A DNA stretch of 64,000 bases from Pseudomonas citri (GCF_025336485.1 NZ_JAODAB010000002.1:1-64000); one strand, 5' to 3'; positions 7,983-17,783 are shown, numbered from the stretch's first letter. A program made the numbers and translations. Notes: generated from the letters alone by a model not told the origin.

Positions 7983-9365
7983 ATGCTCGACGCCATTCGT
8001 TGGGACCCAGACCTGATCCGCCGCTACGACCTGGCGGGACCACGCTACACCTCGTACCCAACTGCAGCGCAATTCGGCAGCCAAGTGGGCGCCTTCGACC
8101 TGCTCCACGCCCTGCGCGAAAGCCGCAAGGCCGGGCGACCGCTGTCGTTGTACGTACACATCCCTTTCTGCGCGAACATTTGCTACTACTGTGCCTGCAA
8201 CAAGGTCATCACCAAGGACCGCGGCCGTGCCCACGCCTACCTGCAACGCCTGGAGCAGGAAATCCAACTGATCGGCTGCCACCTGGACCCGACCCAACGC
8301 GTCGAACAATTGCACCTGGGCGGCGGCACCCCGACCTTCCTCAGCCACGACGAACTGCGTCAGTTGATGGCCAGGTTGCGCAAGGACCTGAACCTGCGCG
8401 ATGACGACTCCGGCGACTACAGCATAGAAATCGACCCGCGCGAAGCCGACTGGTCGACCATGGGCCTGTTGCGCGAACTGGGCTTCAATCGGGTCAGCAT
8501 CGGCCTGCAAGACCTGGATTCGGCCGTCCAGCGCGCGGTCAACCGCCTGCAAAGCCTGGACGAGACACGCGCCGTGATCGACGCCGCCCGGACCCTGCAG
8601 TTCCGCTCGATCAACATCGACCTGATCCATGGCTTGCCCAGGCAGACCCCGGAAAGCTTTGCCCGCACCATCGAGGAGGTCATCCAGCTGCAGCCGGACC
8701 GCCTTTCGGTGTTCAACTACGCTCACTTGCCAGAACGCTTCCAGCCCCAGCGGCGCATCAACAGCCAGGAACTGCCGAACCCCGAACAGAAACTGGCGAT
8801 GCTTCAAGGCACCCTCGAACAACTGACCGCCGCTGGTTATCGCTACATTGGCATGGATCACTTCGCCCTGCCCGACGACGACCTGGCGATCGCCCAGGAA
8901 GAAGGCGTCCTGCAACGCAACTTCCAGGGCTATACCACCCACGGCCACTGTAACCTGATCGGCCTCGGCGTATCCGCCATCAGCCAGATCGGTGATGTGT
9001 ACTGCCAGAACAGCAGCGACCTGGCCCATTACCAGAACACCTTGGCCGATGGGCAACTGGCGACCAGCTGTGGGTGGCTGTGCAATGCCGACGACCGCGT
9101 GCGGCGCGCGGTGATCCAGCAGTTGATCTGTCACTTCCACTTGCCTTTTGGCGATATCGAGCGAGCCTTTAATATCGATTTTCGTGGTTATTTCGCCGCC
9201 CTGTGGCCGCAGCTACAGGTCATGGCCGAAGACGGATTGATCGAACTCCAGGATACCCACATCACGGTACGGCCTGCCGGACGCCTGCTGGTGCGTTCGG
9301 TCTGCAGGGTCTTCGATGCCTATCTGGACCAGCATGACCGACAGCGCTTCTTCCACGCGGTCTAA
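7983..9365 (+). CDS. hemN: oxygen-independent coproporphyrinogen III oxidase HemN
   Basis: A 460-residue radical-SAM enzyme that decarboxylates coproporphyrinogen III to protoporphyrinogen IX in anaerobic heme synthesis. The Fe-S motif CxxxCxxC is seen in HIPFCANICYYCACNK, with a SAM-binding glycine motif in LHLGGGTPTFL and the HemN C-terminal domain after residue ~330. The ATG at 7983 (MLDAIRWDPDLIRRYDL) is chosen because family members begin there; a start 27 bp upstream adds unrelated residues. The upstream ANR-type box fits low-oxygen induction, which suits its place between cbb3 assembly genes and anr. Confidence 0.96.
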   Translation: MLDAIRWDPDLIRRYDLAGPRYTSYPTAAQFGSQVGAFDLLHALRESRKAGRPLSLYVHIPFCANICYYCACNKVITKDRGRAHAYLQRLEQEIQLIGCHLDPTQRVEQLHLGGGTPTFLSHDELRQLMARLRKDLNLRDDDSGDYSIEIDPREADWSTMGLLRELGFNRVSIGLQDLDSAVQRAVNRLQSLDETRAVIDAARTLQFRSINIDLIHGLPRQTPESFARTIEEVIQLQPDRLSVFNYAHLPERFQPQRRINSQELPNPEQKLAMLQGTLEQLTAAGYRYIGMDHFALPDDDLAIAQEEGVLQRNFQGYTTHGHCNLIGLGVSAISQIGDVYCQNSSDLAHYQNTLADGQLATSCGWLCNADDRVRRAVIQQLICHFHLPFGDIERAFNIDFRGYFAALWPQLQVMAEDGLIELQDTHITVRPAGRLLVRSVCRVFDAYLDQHDRQRFFHAV

Positions 9366-9461
9366 GCGCGACAATTTGACGATCAAACCGTACTGGCCGG
9401 ACTCCCTGCGCTGGGTTACCCTTACGCCCCATGCGTGTTTTTTCCCACAAGGATTAAAGAA

Positions 9462-10196
9462 ATGTCCGAGCCCGCCAAATTGCGCTCCCACAGTCAGGCT
9501 CACTGCAAGGATTGCAGTCTGGCGCCCCTTTGCCTGCCACTTTCGTTGAATCTGGAAGACATGGATGCGCTGGATGAAATCGTCAAACGAGGCCGCCCGC
9601 TGAAAAAAGGTGAGTTCCTGTTCCGTCAGGGCGACGCCTTCGATTCGGTGTATGCCGTGCGCTCGGGCGCCTTGAAGACCTTCAACCTGAGCGACAGCGG
9701 CGAGGAGCAGCTCACAGGCTTCCATTTGCCCAGCGAACTGGTCGGCCTGTCGGGCATGGACACCGAGAGTCATCCAGTCTCGGCACAGGCGCTGGAAACC
9801 ACATCAGTGTGCGAAATTCCCTTCGAACGCCTCGATGAACTGGCACTGCAGTTGCCACAGTTGCGCCGTCAGTTGATGCGTGTGATGAGCCGGGAAATCC
9901 GCGATGACCAGCAGATGATGCTGTTGCTCTCGAAAAAAACCGCCGACGAACGCATCGCCACCTTCCTGGTCAACCTTTCGGCACGCTTCCGCGCCCGTGG
10001 CTTCTCGGCCAACCAGTTCCGCCTGAGCATGTCGCGCAACGAGATCGGCAACTATCTGGGCCTGGCGGTAGAAACCGTGTCCCGAGTGTTCACCCGCTTC
10101 CAGCAAAACGAACTGATCGCCGCCGAAGGCAAGGAAATCCGCATCATCGACCCGATCCAGCTCTGCGCCCTGGCCGGCGGTTCGCTCGAAGGCTGA
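9462..10196 (+). CDS. anr: oxygen-responsive transcriptional regulator Anr (FNR homologue)
   Basis: A 244-residue CRP/FNR-family regulator, the usual Anr length. The [4Fe-4S] ligands appear as Cys15, Cys18 and Cys24 ([10 protein letters not shown]) plus Cys117 (TSVCEIPFE). A cyclic-nucleotide-binding-like β-roll covers residues ~35-140, a dimer helix follows, and the DNA-reading helix contains [10 protein letters not shown] with the E-SR residues that read TTGAT half-sites. The ATG at 9462 follows AAGGATTAAAGA. Anr is active without oxygen and switches on the cco and hemN genes nearby, both of which carry matching boxes here. Confidence 0.97.
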   Translation: MSEPAKLRSHSQAHCKDCSLAPLCLPLSLNLEDMDALDEIVKRGRPLKKGEFLFRQGDAFDSVYAVRSGALKTFNLSDSGEEQLTGFHLPSELVGLSGMDTESHPVSAQALETTSVCEIPFERLDELALQLPQLRRQLMRVMSREIRDDQQMMLLLSKKTADERIATFLVNLSARFRARGFSANQFRLSMSRNEIGNYLGLAVETVSRVFTRFQQNELIAAEGKEIRIIDPIQLCALAGGSLEG

Positions 10197-10278
10197 TTAC
10201 ACCTGCGCGGTCGAGGGACGACTCCGTCCTGGCCGCGCTATACTGCCGCGTTTGCAGCCCTGCCAGGACACCTCCACG

Positions 10279-10827
10279 ATGGTCTTCGACTCCTTCGACA
10301 TCAAATCCCTGATCCGCCCCGTGATCGATTTCCCCAAGCCTGGCGTGATCTTTCGCGACATTACCCCACTGTTCCAATCGCCAACGGCCCTGCGCCTGGT
10401 GATGGACAGTTTCGCCCACCGCTACGTCGAGGCCGAGTTCACGCACATCGGCGCGATGGACGCGCGGGGGTTCCTGATCGGTTCGATCCTGGCCTACCAG
10501 CTGAACAAGCCGTTGGTGCTGTTCCGCAAGCAAGGCAAGCTGCCTGCGGACGTACTGGCCGAGGGTTACCAGACCGAATACGGCGAAGCCTTCCTTGAAG
10601 TGCACGCCGACAGCCTGTGCGAGGGCGATTCGGTGGTGATGTTCGATGACCTGATCGCCACTGGCGGCACGCTGATCGCCGCCGCCAACCTGATCCGCCG
10701 CATGGGCGCCAAGGTCCATGAAGCGGCAGCGATCATCGACTTGCCGGAACTGCTGGGCTCGCAGCGCCTGGAAGACATGGGCATTCCCACGTTCTGCCTG
10801 ACACAGTTCTCTCTCAGCGAACGATAA
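10279..10827 (+). CDS. apt: adenine phosphoribosyltransferase
   Basis: A 182-residue purine salvage enzyme that makes AMP from adenine and PRPP. It shows the PRPP-binding motif [17 protein letters not shown] and the family N-terminus [19 protein letters not shown]. The ATG at 10279 (MVFDSFDIK) gives the normal family length. It is a single gene downstream of anr and ends in a strong terminator. Confidence 0.96.
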   Translation: MVFDSFDIKSLIRPVIDFPKPGVIFRDITPLFQSPTALRLVMDSFAHRYVEAEFTHIGAMDARGFLIGSILAYQLNKPLVLFRKQGKLPADVLAEGYQTEYGEAFLEVHADSLCEGDSVVMFDDLIATGGTLIAAANLIRRMGAKVHEAAAIIDLPELLGSQRLEDMGIPTFCLTQFSLSER

Positions 10828-10844
10828 CGCTCACCCATGAACAC

Positions 10845-10894
10845 AACCCCTTGTGGAAGCGAACCGGCTCGCTCCCACAAGGGGTTGGTTTTTT
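10845..10894 (+). terminator. rho-independent terminator after apt
   Basis: A perfect 12-bp stem, AACCCCTTGTGG / CCACAAGGGGTT, with an 18-base loop, is followed by GGTTTTTT. It separates apt from the convergent recR operon. The complementary arms make it usable in both directions, although the T-run is on the plus strand. Confidence 0.85.
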
Positions 10895-10906
10895 GGGGAG
10901 CGTGGA

Positions 10907-11509
10907 TTACAAAGTGATCGGCTTGCGCCCGGCAAACGAATGCGCCAGCGTCCCGCCATCCACCAGTTCAAGCTCTCCACCCAGCGGCACGCCATGGGCG
11001 ATGCGGGAGACGATCAGGCCCTTGTCGCTCAGCAACTGGGCGATGTAGTGGGCAGTGGCTTCGCCTTCGACCGTCGGGTTGGTGGCCAAGATGACTTCCG
11101 AGAAGGTGCCCGCCTCCTCGATCCGCGTCATCAGCTGAGGAATGCCGATGGCCTCCGGCCCCAGGCCGTCGAGCGGCGACAGATGCCCCTTGAGCACGAA
11201 GTAACGACCCCGAAAACCGGTCTGCTCCACGGCATACACATCCATCGGCCCTTCCACGACGCACAAGAGGCTGTCGTCGCGACGCGCGTCGGCGCATTGC
11301 GGGCAGAGGTCCTCTTCGGTGAGGGTGCGGCACAAACGGCAATGGCCTACCCCTTCCATGGCCTGGCTCAAGGCCTGGGCCAGGCGCGAACCGCCACTGC
11401 GATCCCGCTCGAGCAATTGCAACGCCATGCGCTGGGCTGTTTTCTGACCCACACCCGGCAACGTTCGCAGGGCATCGATCAGTTGGCGAATCAAAGGGCT
11501 GAAGCTCAT
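10907..11509 (-). CDS. recR: recombination protein RecR
   Basis: A 200-residue protein, the normal RecR length, acting with RecF and RecO in loading RecA at gaps. In order: helix-hairpin-helix ([16 protein letters not shown]), a Cys4 zinc finger ([18 protein letters not shown]) and a Toprim domain ([15 protein letters not shown]). The ATG at 11509 ([10 protein letters not shown]) is chosen; the open frame extends upstream but without family similarity. It is the last gene of dnaX-ybaB-recR on the minus strand, a classic arrangement. Confidence 0.96.
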   Translation of the reverse strand: MSFSPLIRQLIDALRTLPGVGQKTAQRMALQLLERDRSGGSRLAQALSQAMEGVGHCRLCRTLTEEDLCPQCADARRDDSLLCVVEGPMDVYAVEQTGFRGRYFVLKGHLSPLDGLGPEAIGIPQLMTRIEEAGTFSEVILATNPTVEGEATAHYIAQLLSDKGLIVSRIAHGVPLGGELELVDGGTLAHSFAGRKPITL

Positions 11510-11658
11510 CGAGGAAATGTCCGACATGACAACGAGACGCGGTTTATACCCGCGCCTCCGGGCAGCGTCAAATATTCGGGCCTGCTCCCGAGGCATAAAC
11601 AAAAATGCCAGGCGCGATGCCTGGCATTGTATATAGCCCTCCCGAACGGGATGGCGAA

Positions 11659-11997
11659 TCAGAACGGCAGCTTCATGCCCGGAGGCAACTGCATGCCGGC
11701 GGTCATGCCGGACATCTTGTCCTGGCTGTTGGCTTCGATCTTGCGCACCGCGTCGTTGACGGCAGCGGCGAACAGCGCCTCGAGCATTTCCTTGTCGTCT
11801 TCGCTCAGGCCTTCGACCACGCTTGGATCGATGCTGACACGCTTGATGTCGTGGCGACCGGTCATGACCACGGTCACCATGTCGCCGCCGGACTTGCCGG
11901 TGACTTCGGCGTTGGCCAGCTCTTCCTGCATCTTGGCCATTTTTTCCTGCATTTGCTGCGCCTGCTTCATCAGGCCGGCCATGCCACCTTTCATCAT
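11659..11997 (-). CDS. YbaB/EbfC family nucleoid-associated protein
   Basis: A 112-residue small DNA-binding protein. It starts [19 protein letters not shown] with the amphipathic helix of the family and contains [19 protein letters not shown]. The ATG at 11997 gives the usual length. It sits between dnaX and recR, as in most γ-proteobacteria. Family members bind DNA as tweezer-like dimers; the cellular role is not well defined. Confidence 0.95.
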   Translation of the reverse strand: MMKGGMAGLMKQAQQMQEKMAKMQEELANAEVTGKSGGDMVTVVMTGRHDIKRVSIDPSVVEGLSEDDKEMLEALFAAAVNDAVRKIEANSQDKMSGMTAGMQLPPGMKLPF

Positions 11998-12060
11998 GGG
12001 AATCACCTCGAAAGTACTTGGATAAACAACGCGCCGGCCTGCTCGGCCCGACGCCTTCAA

Positions 12061-14118
12061 TTATGAGCCGTGGCTCACCGGGGCCTCGACAGGTTCGATA
12101 GTATCGTGACGGACCACGGCGCCGAACTGTTGCATCATCTGCTGGATGAACGGATCACTGTGAATCGACTCCTCGGCCTCGCGCTGACGGTCGGCACGAC
12201 GACGGGACGCGGCCTGGGCCGGGGTCTCCTGCTCAGGCTTGATCAGCTCGATGTTCAAGGTCAGGGTGCGCTGATGGTACTGGTTCAACGCTTCGTTGAG
12301 GCGTCGCTGCTGGGTCGAGTTGAACAGTGCGCTGTGGGCCGGGTCCAGGTGCAGCAACCAGTGATCGCCCTCCACGGCGATCAACGTGCAGTTGGCGGCA
12401 ATACTGCCGGTCATGCCGCTGATCGGCAGTTTCGGAAACAGTTCCAGCCATTGCAACGCCAGCCCGGTGGCGGGCATCGCCGCGGGCTCCGGCTCAGGCT
12501 CCGCAGCCGGCTCGACAGCGTGCTCGCTGGCCAGGTCGTCCAGATAGCTGTAGGCCGAATCCATGTCTGGCTCGATGTAATCCTCGTCCAGCGGTGGCTC
12601 ATCGTCCAGGTCCATGCCCGGCGTGGCAGCATCGACGTCGGCCACGGTCGGCTCGGGCATCGGCGCGGCGACCCACTCAGGCGCATCGGGTACCACGCTG
12701 TCAGGGGTCGGCAGAGGCATTGGCGGCAGGTCGGGCTGCTCGGCGGCCGTTTCCAACACAGGTTCGACGCGCGGCTGCTGGACGACCTCGGGCTCGACCG
12801 GGTCGTTCCAGGGCAGATCAATGACTTCTTCGGCCGCAGGCTCGGGAAGCGGCTCGGGCTCAGGGACTGCGACAATAGGCGCCGGAGCCGGCTGCGCCAC
12901 AGGCATCGGCGCGATGGGCGCTGGAGCCACTGCCGGCGCAACGACGGGCGCGGCAGCCACTGGCTTGGCGGAATCAGCTGTGGCCTGGCTGATCCCCACT
13001 GGCTTTAGCGTTTGCCTCGGGGCGTCCGCCGTGTCGGCTGGCCGGAACGCCAGCATCCGCAGCAGCACCATTTCAAAACCACCACGCGGATCCGGTGCCA
13101 AAGGCAGGTCGCGACGGCCGATCAGGCCCATCTGGTAATAGAACTGCACATCCTCGGCCGGCAGCGCCTGGGCCAGGGCCAGCACGCGCTCACGGTCGCC
13201 ATGACCGTTGTCGACACCCTCCGGCAACGCCTGGGCGATGGCGACACGGTGCAACACGTTGAGCATCTCCGAAAGCACGCCATTCCAGTCCGGCCCCTGT
13301 TCGGCCAGGCGACGCACGGCCTCGAGCAGCGCCTTGGCGTCGCCTTCGATCAACGCATGCAGCACGTCGTAGACCTGGCCGTGATCGAGAGTCCCGAGCA
13401 TGGCCCGCACATCGGCCGCCAGGACCCTGCCCTCACCGAAGGCAATGGCCTGGTCGGTCAGGCTCATGGCGTCGCGCATCGAACCGTCGGCAGCCCGGCC
13501 CAGCAGCCACAGCGCGTCATCTTCGAACGGCACGTTCTCGACACTCAACACATGGGTCAAATGCTCGACGACCCGCTCCGGCGTCATGTTCTTCAAGGAG
13601 AACTGCAGGCAGCGGGAGAGAATCGTTGCAGGAAGCTTCTGCGGATCGGTGGTCGCCAGGATGAACTTGACGTAGGGCGGCGGCTCTTCGAGGGTCTTGA
13701 GCAGCGCATTGAAGGAATGGCTGGAGAGCATGTGCACTTCGTCGATCAGGTAGACCTTGAAGCGCCCACGGCTCGGGGCGTACTGCACGTTATCGAGCAG
13801 TTCGCGGGTGTCTTCGACCTTGGTGCGACTGGCGGCGTCGATCTCGATCAGGTCGACGAAACGCCCCTCGTCGATCTCCCGGCAGACCGAACATTCACCG
13901 CACGGCGCCGAGGTAATGCCGGTTTCGCAGTTCAGGCACTTGGCGATGATCCGCGCAATGGTAGTCTTGCCCACGCCGCGGGTGCCGGTGAACAGATAGG
14001 CGTGGTGCAGCCTCTGGCTGTCCAAGGCATTGATCAGAGCCTTGAGCACATGGGTCTGGCCGACCATTTCGCGGAACGAGCGCGGACGCCATTTACGTGC
14101 AAGAACCTGATAACTCAT
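12061..14118 (-). CDS. dnaX: DNA polymerase III subunit tau (and possibly gamma)
   Basis: A 685-residue clamp-loader ATPase. The N-terminus [15 protein letters not shown] is diagnostic. Walker A is [12 protein letters not shown], the zinc module is [19 protein letters not shown], and Walker B is LIDEVHML. A long Pro/Ala/Glu-rich linker (roughly residues 360-540) precedes the C-terminal tau region that contacts polymerase and helicase. No A-AAA-AAG slippery run like that of E. coli dnaX is visible, so gamma, if made, would need another mechanism. The ATG at 14118 is chosen over upstream in-frame codons that extend into the divergent gene's leader. Confidence 0.96.
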   Translation of the reverse strand: MSYQVLARKWRPRSFREMVGQTHVLKALINALDSQRLHHAYLFTGTRGVGKTTIARIIAKCLNCETGITSAPCGECSVCREIDEGRFVDLIEIDAASRTKVEDTRELLDNVQYAPSRGRFKVYLIDEVHMLSSHSFNALLKTLEEPPPYVKFILATTDPQKLPATILSRCLQFSLKNMTPERVVEHLTHVLSVENVPFEDDALWLLGRAADGSMRDAMSLTDQAIAFGEGRVLAADVRAMLGTLDHGQVYDVLHALIEGDAKALLEAVRRLAEQGPDWNGVLSEMLNVLHRVAIAQALPEGVDNGHGDRERVLALAQALPAEDVQFYYQMGLIGRRDLPLAPDPRGGFEMVLLRMLAFRPADTADAPRQTLKPVGISQATADSAKPVAAAPVVAPAVAPAPIAPMPVAQPAPAPIVAVPEPEPLPEPAAEEVIDLPWNDPVEPEVVQQPRVEPVLETAAEQPDLPPMPLPTPDSVVPDAPEWVAAPMPEPTVADVDAATPGMDLDDEPPLDEDYIEPDMDSAYSYLDDLASEHAVEPAAEPEPEPAAMPATGLALQWLELFPKLPISGMTGSIAANCTLIAVEGDHWLLHLDPAHSALFNSTQQRRLNEALNQYHQRTLTLNIELIKPEQETPAQAASRRRADRQREAEESIHSDPFIQQMMQQFGAVVRHDTIEPVEAPVSHGS

Positions 14119-14260
14119 CGAAAACCGTCGCAACGAAGGAACAGAAGCGGCTAATGCTAGCGGAGCAAGGCCGAAATTGCATCCGGTGTGCTCGTCTAAT
14201 CTGACTAAGCTTGGATCCTGGGGCTCGTTGTCGACACTTTTTGCATCGTCAGGAGAGTTT

Positions 14261-15025
14261 ATGCGCTCAGCCATGGGGGCACTGCTGTTGCTGGGTAGCG
14301 GTTGTTTCGCCGAGGAAGTGCCGTTGCGTTTCGCCATTACCGACGGCTGGGCCATGCCCATGGTGCAGATCGAACGAGGCCGTCCGACCCAGGGCATCAT
14401 GCCCGACATCATGACCAGCCTGGCCACGCAGGTGGGCATGCCAGCTCAATTCCATGTACTGTCTCGTGCCCGATTGGATGGAGCCATGCAACAGGGTGAA
14501 ATCGACATCCGTTGCTATGTCTCCCCCGATTGGGTCGCCAACCGTGGCGACTACCTGTGGAGCGTGCCGCTGTTCTTCCAACGCGACCTGCTGGTCGGCA
14601 CGTCAAGCGCGCCCTCGACGGTTTCACTCAAGGCGCTGGAGCCACAACCCATCGGCACCATGCTCGGCTATGTCTATCCAACCCTGCAGCCGTTGTTCGA
14701 CAGTGGCCGCTTGCGGCGCGACGATGCCCGCAGCCAGGAACAAGTGCTGGCCAAGCTCCTGGCCGGGCGCTATCGCTACGGGATGAGCAATCAGTGGGCG
14801 CTGGACTGGTTCAACCAACGGCACACTGCCGACCGGCAATTGCACGGCGTGGCCGTGCTCCAGGAACAGGAACTGAGTTGCTACCTACGCAACGACCCCA
14901 GGTTGGCGACCCAACGCATTTTGCGCACCTTGCAGCAGATGAAGGCATCAGGAGAAATCGACGCAATCATCCAGCTCTATACCGGGCGCAACGCGGCGTC
15001 GGATGTCGAGGCCGCCTCCCCCTGA
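14261..15025 (+). CDS. periplasmic substrate-binding protein (SBP_bac_3-like)
   Basis: A 254-residue protein with a probable N-terminal signal peptide (MRSAMGALLLLGSGCFA). The mature part resembles family-3 solute-binding proteins (FAITDGWAMPM, QGIMPDIMTSLATQVGM, then a second lobe). The ATG at 14261 has a good Shine-Dalgarno, AGGAGAGTTT. No permease or ATPase genes are adjacent, so it is an orphan binding protein and could serve sensing rather than uptake. Its last 49 bp overlap tail-to-tail with the GGDEF-EAL gene on the other strand. The ligand is unknown. Confidence 0.8.
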   Translation: MRSAMGALLLLGSGCFAEEVPLRFAITDGWAMPMVQIERGRPTQGIMPDIMTSLATQVGMPAQFHVLSRARLDGAMQQGEIDIRCYVSPDWVANRGDYLWSVPLFFQRDLLVGTSSAPSTVSLKALEPQPIGTMLGYVYPTLQPLFDSGRLRRDDARSQEQVLAKLLAGRYRYGMSNQWALDWFNQRHTADRQLHGVAVLQEQELSCYLRNDPRLATQRILRTLQQMKASGEIDAIIQLYTGRNAASDVEAASP

Positions 15026-16767
15026 ACACCTGCGCGTTGTCGCCATTGCGGCGGCAACACGAACCCCCTCACCCAGCCCGGAATCCGCTCGGGCGGCATG
15101 GGCCGGGCGATAAAATAGCCTTGGGCGACTTCGCAGCCCAGGCGTAGCAGCAGTTGTCCATGCTCGAGGCTGTCCAATCCCTCGGCAACGACCTCGCGGC
15201 CAAACGCCCGGGCCAGGCCGATGATCGCTTCGGTCAGCGCCAGATCGTCGCGGTCATTGAGGATATCGCGGATAAAGGTCTTGTCGATCTTGATGGTCTG
15301 CGTGCGCAGGTGCTTGAGGTCCTTGAGGGAACAGTAGCCCGTGCCGAAACCACCCAGCGAGAACCCTACCCCCAACGCCTGGCATGCCTTGAGGCAGGCG
15401 CTCACATGCGCCAGGTTTTCTACGGCGACAGACTCGACGATCTGCAAATCCAACAAGTGCGGCGACACGACCGAATGCCGCTCCAGCACACGCCGCAGAC
15501 GCTCAACGAAGTCCGCGCGCTGAAAATGCCGCGCCGAAATATTGATACTCACCGGCCAGCCCTGCCCCACCCGCTGCCATTGCTGCAATTGGCCCAGCAC
15601 CTGCTCCATGACCCACTCGCCGATGTCGACAATCAGGTCGGTCCCCTCCACCAGTGGCAAGAACTCCCGGGGCGGTATCAGGCCTCGTTGCGGATGCTTC
15701 CAACGCAACAGCGCCTCGAGGCCCACCACGGCGCCGTTGCGCATGTTGACCTTGGGCTGGAAATGCAGCCGCAGCTCGTCTTCCAGCAACGCCTGACGGA
15801 CCCGCTCCACAGACTGATAGGTGGCCCGCACTTCCTTGTCCCGGGACACGTCGAACAAATGATAGCGATTGCGGCCGCTCTGCTTGGCCACGTACATCGC
15901 CTGGTCGGCGTGGCGTAACAAGGTGTCGGCGTCTTCATTGTCGGCGGGGAACAACGTGACGCCGACACTGGCGAACACCTTGATGCCCTTACCGTTGATG
16001 GCATAGGGCATGGAAACACCTGTCAGTACGCGGTTCAACGCGGCATGCAACTCCTCCTGTCCCCGCACGTGACGCAACACCAGGACGAACTCGTCCCCCG
16101 CCAGCCGTGCCACCACGTCTTCGCCACGCACGATGCTACGCAGGCGCCGGGCGACCTCCACCAGCAACTGATCCCCACTGGCGTGGCCATGACCATCGTT
16201 AACGGCCTTGAAACCGTCCAGGTCGAGCATGCACACGGCCAAGGGGAACCTTTCCTCGCGGGAAAACGCCAAGGCCTGGTCCAGCAGATCGGACAGATAA
16301 GTGCGATTGGGCAAGCCGGTCAAAACATCATGCCCGACCCGCCACTGCAGCGAATGCAGCAGTTGACGCTTTTCACTGACATCGAAGCGAATCGCCAGGT
16401 AGCGTTCGATCTGTCCGGACGCGTCATCGATCACCGGTACCAGGGTGGTATCGACCCAGTGCAACGTACCGTCCTTGGCCCGGTTACAGATTTCCCCTTT
16501 CCAGACCTGCCCCAATGCGATTGTGCGCCACATGGCGCCGAAGAACTCTTCGGGATGATGACCGGAGTTGAGCAGGCGATGATTGGCCCCCAGCAATTCA
16601 TCGCGCCGATAGCCGAAAAGGTGACAGAACTGGTCATTGACGTAGGTGATGCAGCCGTCAAGATCGGTTTCGGAAAAAATCGCGGCGGCATCAACGGCTC
16701 TTCGGTACTTCTTATCCATCGAAGCATTCATCCATGAGTCAGGCTCATTTATCGCGCGCGGTTGCAC
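14977..16767 (-). CDS. PAS-GGDEF-EAL cyclic-di-GMP protein with degenerate EAL site
   Basis: Up to 596 residues. A PAS domain (~20-130) contains SETDLDGCITYVNDQFCHLFGY. The GGDEF domain (~140-300) has AGDEF at 223-227 and an inhibitory RxxD site (R214-D217), consistent with diguanylate cyclase activity under product control. The EAL domain (~320-570) keeps E351 of EALLRW, but the metal-binding DDFGTG motif reads GGFGTG (472-477), so both aspartates are lost. Phosphodiesterase activity is therefore doubtful. The longest frame starts at a GTG; ATGs at 16731 and 16719 are equally possible and keep every domain. No membrane segment is seen, so it is cytoplasmic. Confidence 0.9.
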   Translation of the reverse strand: MQPRAINEPDSWMNASMDKKYRRAVDAAAIFSETDLDGCITYVNDQFCHLFGYRRDELLGANHRLLNSGHHPEEFFGAMWRTIALGQVWKGEICNRAKDGTLHWVDTTLVPVIDDASGQIERYLAIRFDVSEKRQLLHSLQWRVGHDVLTGLPNRTYLSDLLDQALAFSREERFPLAVCMLDLDGFKAVNDGHGHASGDQLLVEVARRLRSIVRGEDVVARLAGDEFVLVLRHVRGQEELHAALNRVLTGVSMPYAINGKGIKVFASVGVTLFPADNEDADTLLRHADQAMYVAKQSGRNRYHLFDVSRDKEVRATYQSVERVRQALLEDELRLHFQPKVNMRNGAVVGLEALLRWKHPQRGLIPPREFLPLVEGTDLIVDIGEWVMEQVLGQLQQWQRVGQGWPVSINISARHFQRADFVERLRRVLERHSVVSPHLLDLQIVESVAVENLAHVSACLKACQALGVGFSLGGFGTGYCSLKDLKHLRTQTIKIDKTFIRDILNDRDDLALTEAIIGLARAFGREVVAEGLDSLEHGQLLLRLGCEVAQGYFIARPMPPERIPGWVRGFVLPPQWRQRAGVQGEAASTSDAALRPV

Positions 16768-16792
16768 CGCCTCCAGAAAAGGCGAAAATCAA

Positions 16793-16938
16793 CTAGGCTC
16801 TGCACGAAAAGCCTCGATACTCGTTCATGCCGCGTTGAAAACAGCCTCGGAATGCTCATGTACTCCAGTACACTGCGCTTGCTCGGCTGTTTTCGCCTTG
16901 CCTGACCTTCGTCTCAAGACTTTTCGTACAGAGCTTAG
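16793..16938. mobile_element. MITE-like 146-bp palindromic element
   Basis: Terminal inverted repeats of 22 bp, CTAGGCTCTGCACGAAAAGC.. at 16793 and its complement (CTAAGCTCTGTACGAAAAGT..) ending at 16938, differ at 3 positions. Inside them are nested inverted arms AAAACAGCC / GGCTGTTTT and a central TGTACTCCAGTACA, so the whole element can fold into one long hairpin. It has no coding capacity. It lies between the GGDEF-EAL gene and the XRE regulator. A clear target-site duplication was not found. Confidence 0.65.
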
Positions 16939-17165
16939 GCTCAAACACCTTGGAAAAAGCTGGGCACGGCTTTCGCGGAGTAACAGGTCGACGCGACAAG
17001 GACGCCAAGTCCGATCTTTTTGCATAGAAGCAAGCCGCTGAACGCCCGTGCCAGAGGCCGATTCTACGAAACACATCACACTTTGCAAAGCAAGGTGATG
17101 GAACACGTGGTTGCCTAATGCAAAAATCTATCGTTAAGTTCTTGATTCTAAATGGGAATTAAGCG

Positions 17166-17480
17166 ATGCAAATTTCAAGTTTGGGTCCAGCCATCAGACG
17201 CTACCGTAAAGTAGCAGGGCTTACTCAGGCTGAACTTGGCGAAAAAACCGGTTTTGACCCCAAAACCATTAGCCGCTTCGAAACCGGTACTTACATCCCC
17301 AGCGTGGAAGCCTTGTCCTTGTTCGCTGGCGCGCTGGACGTACAACTCAAAGCATTCTTTGCCGACATGACCGATGAAGATGAACAGCGGGCATACCTGT
17401 TCGGCGTCATACACAAAGCCACCCCGACGGACCTGGGGAAGCTGATCGCAGCGGTTGACCAGGTGTTGTCCAAGCCTTGA
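17166..17480 (+). CDS. XRE-family helix-turn-helix transcriptional regulator
   Basis: A 104-residue protein with a Cro/CI-type HTH at residues ~9-63 (IRRYRKVAGLTQAELGEKTG, then KTISRFETGTYIPSVEAL). A short C-terminal helix region follows. Such small XRE proteins bind DNA as dimers. No toxin partner or operon neighbour is present, so its target is unknown. An imperfect inverted sequence, ATCACACTTTGC..GCAAGGTGAT, at about 17075-17100 upstream could be its own operator. The leader is more A+T-rich than neighbouring genes. Confidence 0.88.
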   Translation: MQISSLGPAIRRYRKVAGLTQAELGEKTGFDPKTISRFETGTYIPSVEALSLFAGALDVQLKAFFADMTDEDEQRAYLFGVIHKATPTDLGKLIAAVDQVLSKP

Positions 17481-17607
17481 TGCAGGCATGAAAAAGCGGG
17501 ATGGGGTTGTCCGTGCCGTACAGATCGGGCTCCCGCCAAAGTCTGGACAGCAGAAAGCCTCGATCGAGGATCGACCGGCAAACAACAAAGAAGTAAGGAC
17601 ATCGGGA

Positions 17608-17628
17608 AGACCTTGCGAACGAAGGTCT
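17608..17628 (-). terminator. possible terminator of the SRP RNA gene
   Basis: The hairpin AGACCTT-GCGAACG-AAGGTCT lies 13 bp beyond the 3' end of ffs on the minus strand. It lacks a long T-run (TCTTCCC follows), so termination is uncertain. Confidence 0.4.
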
Positions 17629-17641
17629 GGGGCGTTATGGA

Positions 17642-17751
17642 GGCGACCCCACCAGCCACACCCCGGCACACAATGTTCCCGCTGTGGCTGCTTCCTTCCG
17701 GATCTGACCAGGTTCACGGGTAATCGTTGCGGGGGGACCGATGGGGTCACC
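17642..17751 (-). ncRNA. ffs: signal recognition particle RNA, bacterial small (4.5S) type
   Basis: On the minus strand the invariant SRP apical domain is present: CCTGGTCAGATCCGGAAGGA followed by AGCAGCC. The ends pair over about 12 bp (GGTGACCCCATC with GGTGGGGTCGCC, including G-U pairs), fixing the limits at roughly 17751 and 17642. The 110-nt hairpin has no Alu domain, as in γ-proteobacteria. It binds Ffh and targets nascent membrane proteins to FtsY. A plausible σ70 promoter lies just upstream. Confidence 0.95.
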
Positions 17752-17783
17752 ATAACGACGCTCACCAGTCGGCGAGCCGCGCC

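Noticed and set aside
9374..9386. TTTGACGATCAAA upstream of anr as an ANR box
   Set aside because: The half-sites are too close (three-base centre) compared with the required four-base spacer of TTGAT-N4-ATCAA.
12061..14118. Programmed frameshift site in dnaX
   Set aside because: No A-AAA-AAG type slippery run is visible in the coding strand.
16646..17041. A 131-codon frame across the MITE-like element
   Set aside because: It runs through the terminal repeats and the start of the GGDEF-EAL gene; no coding character.
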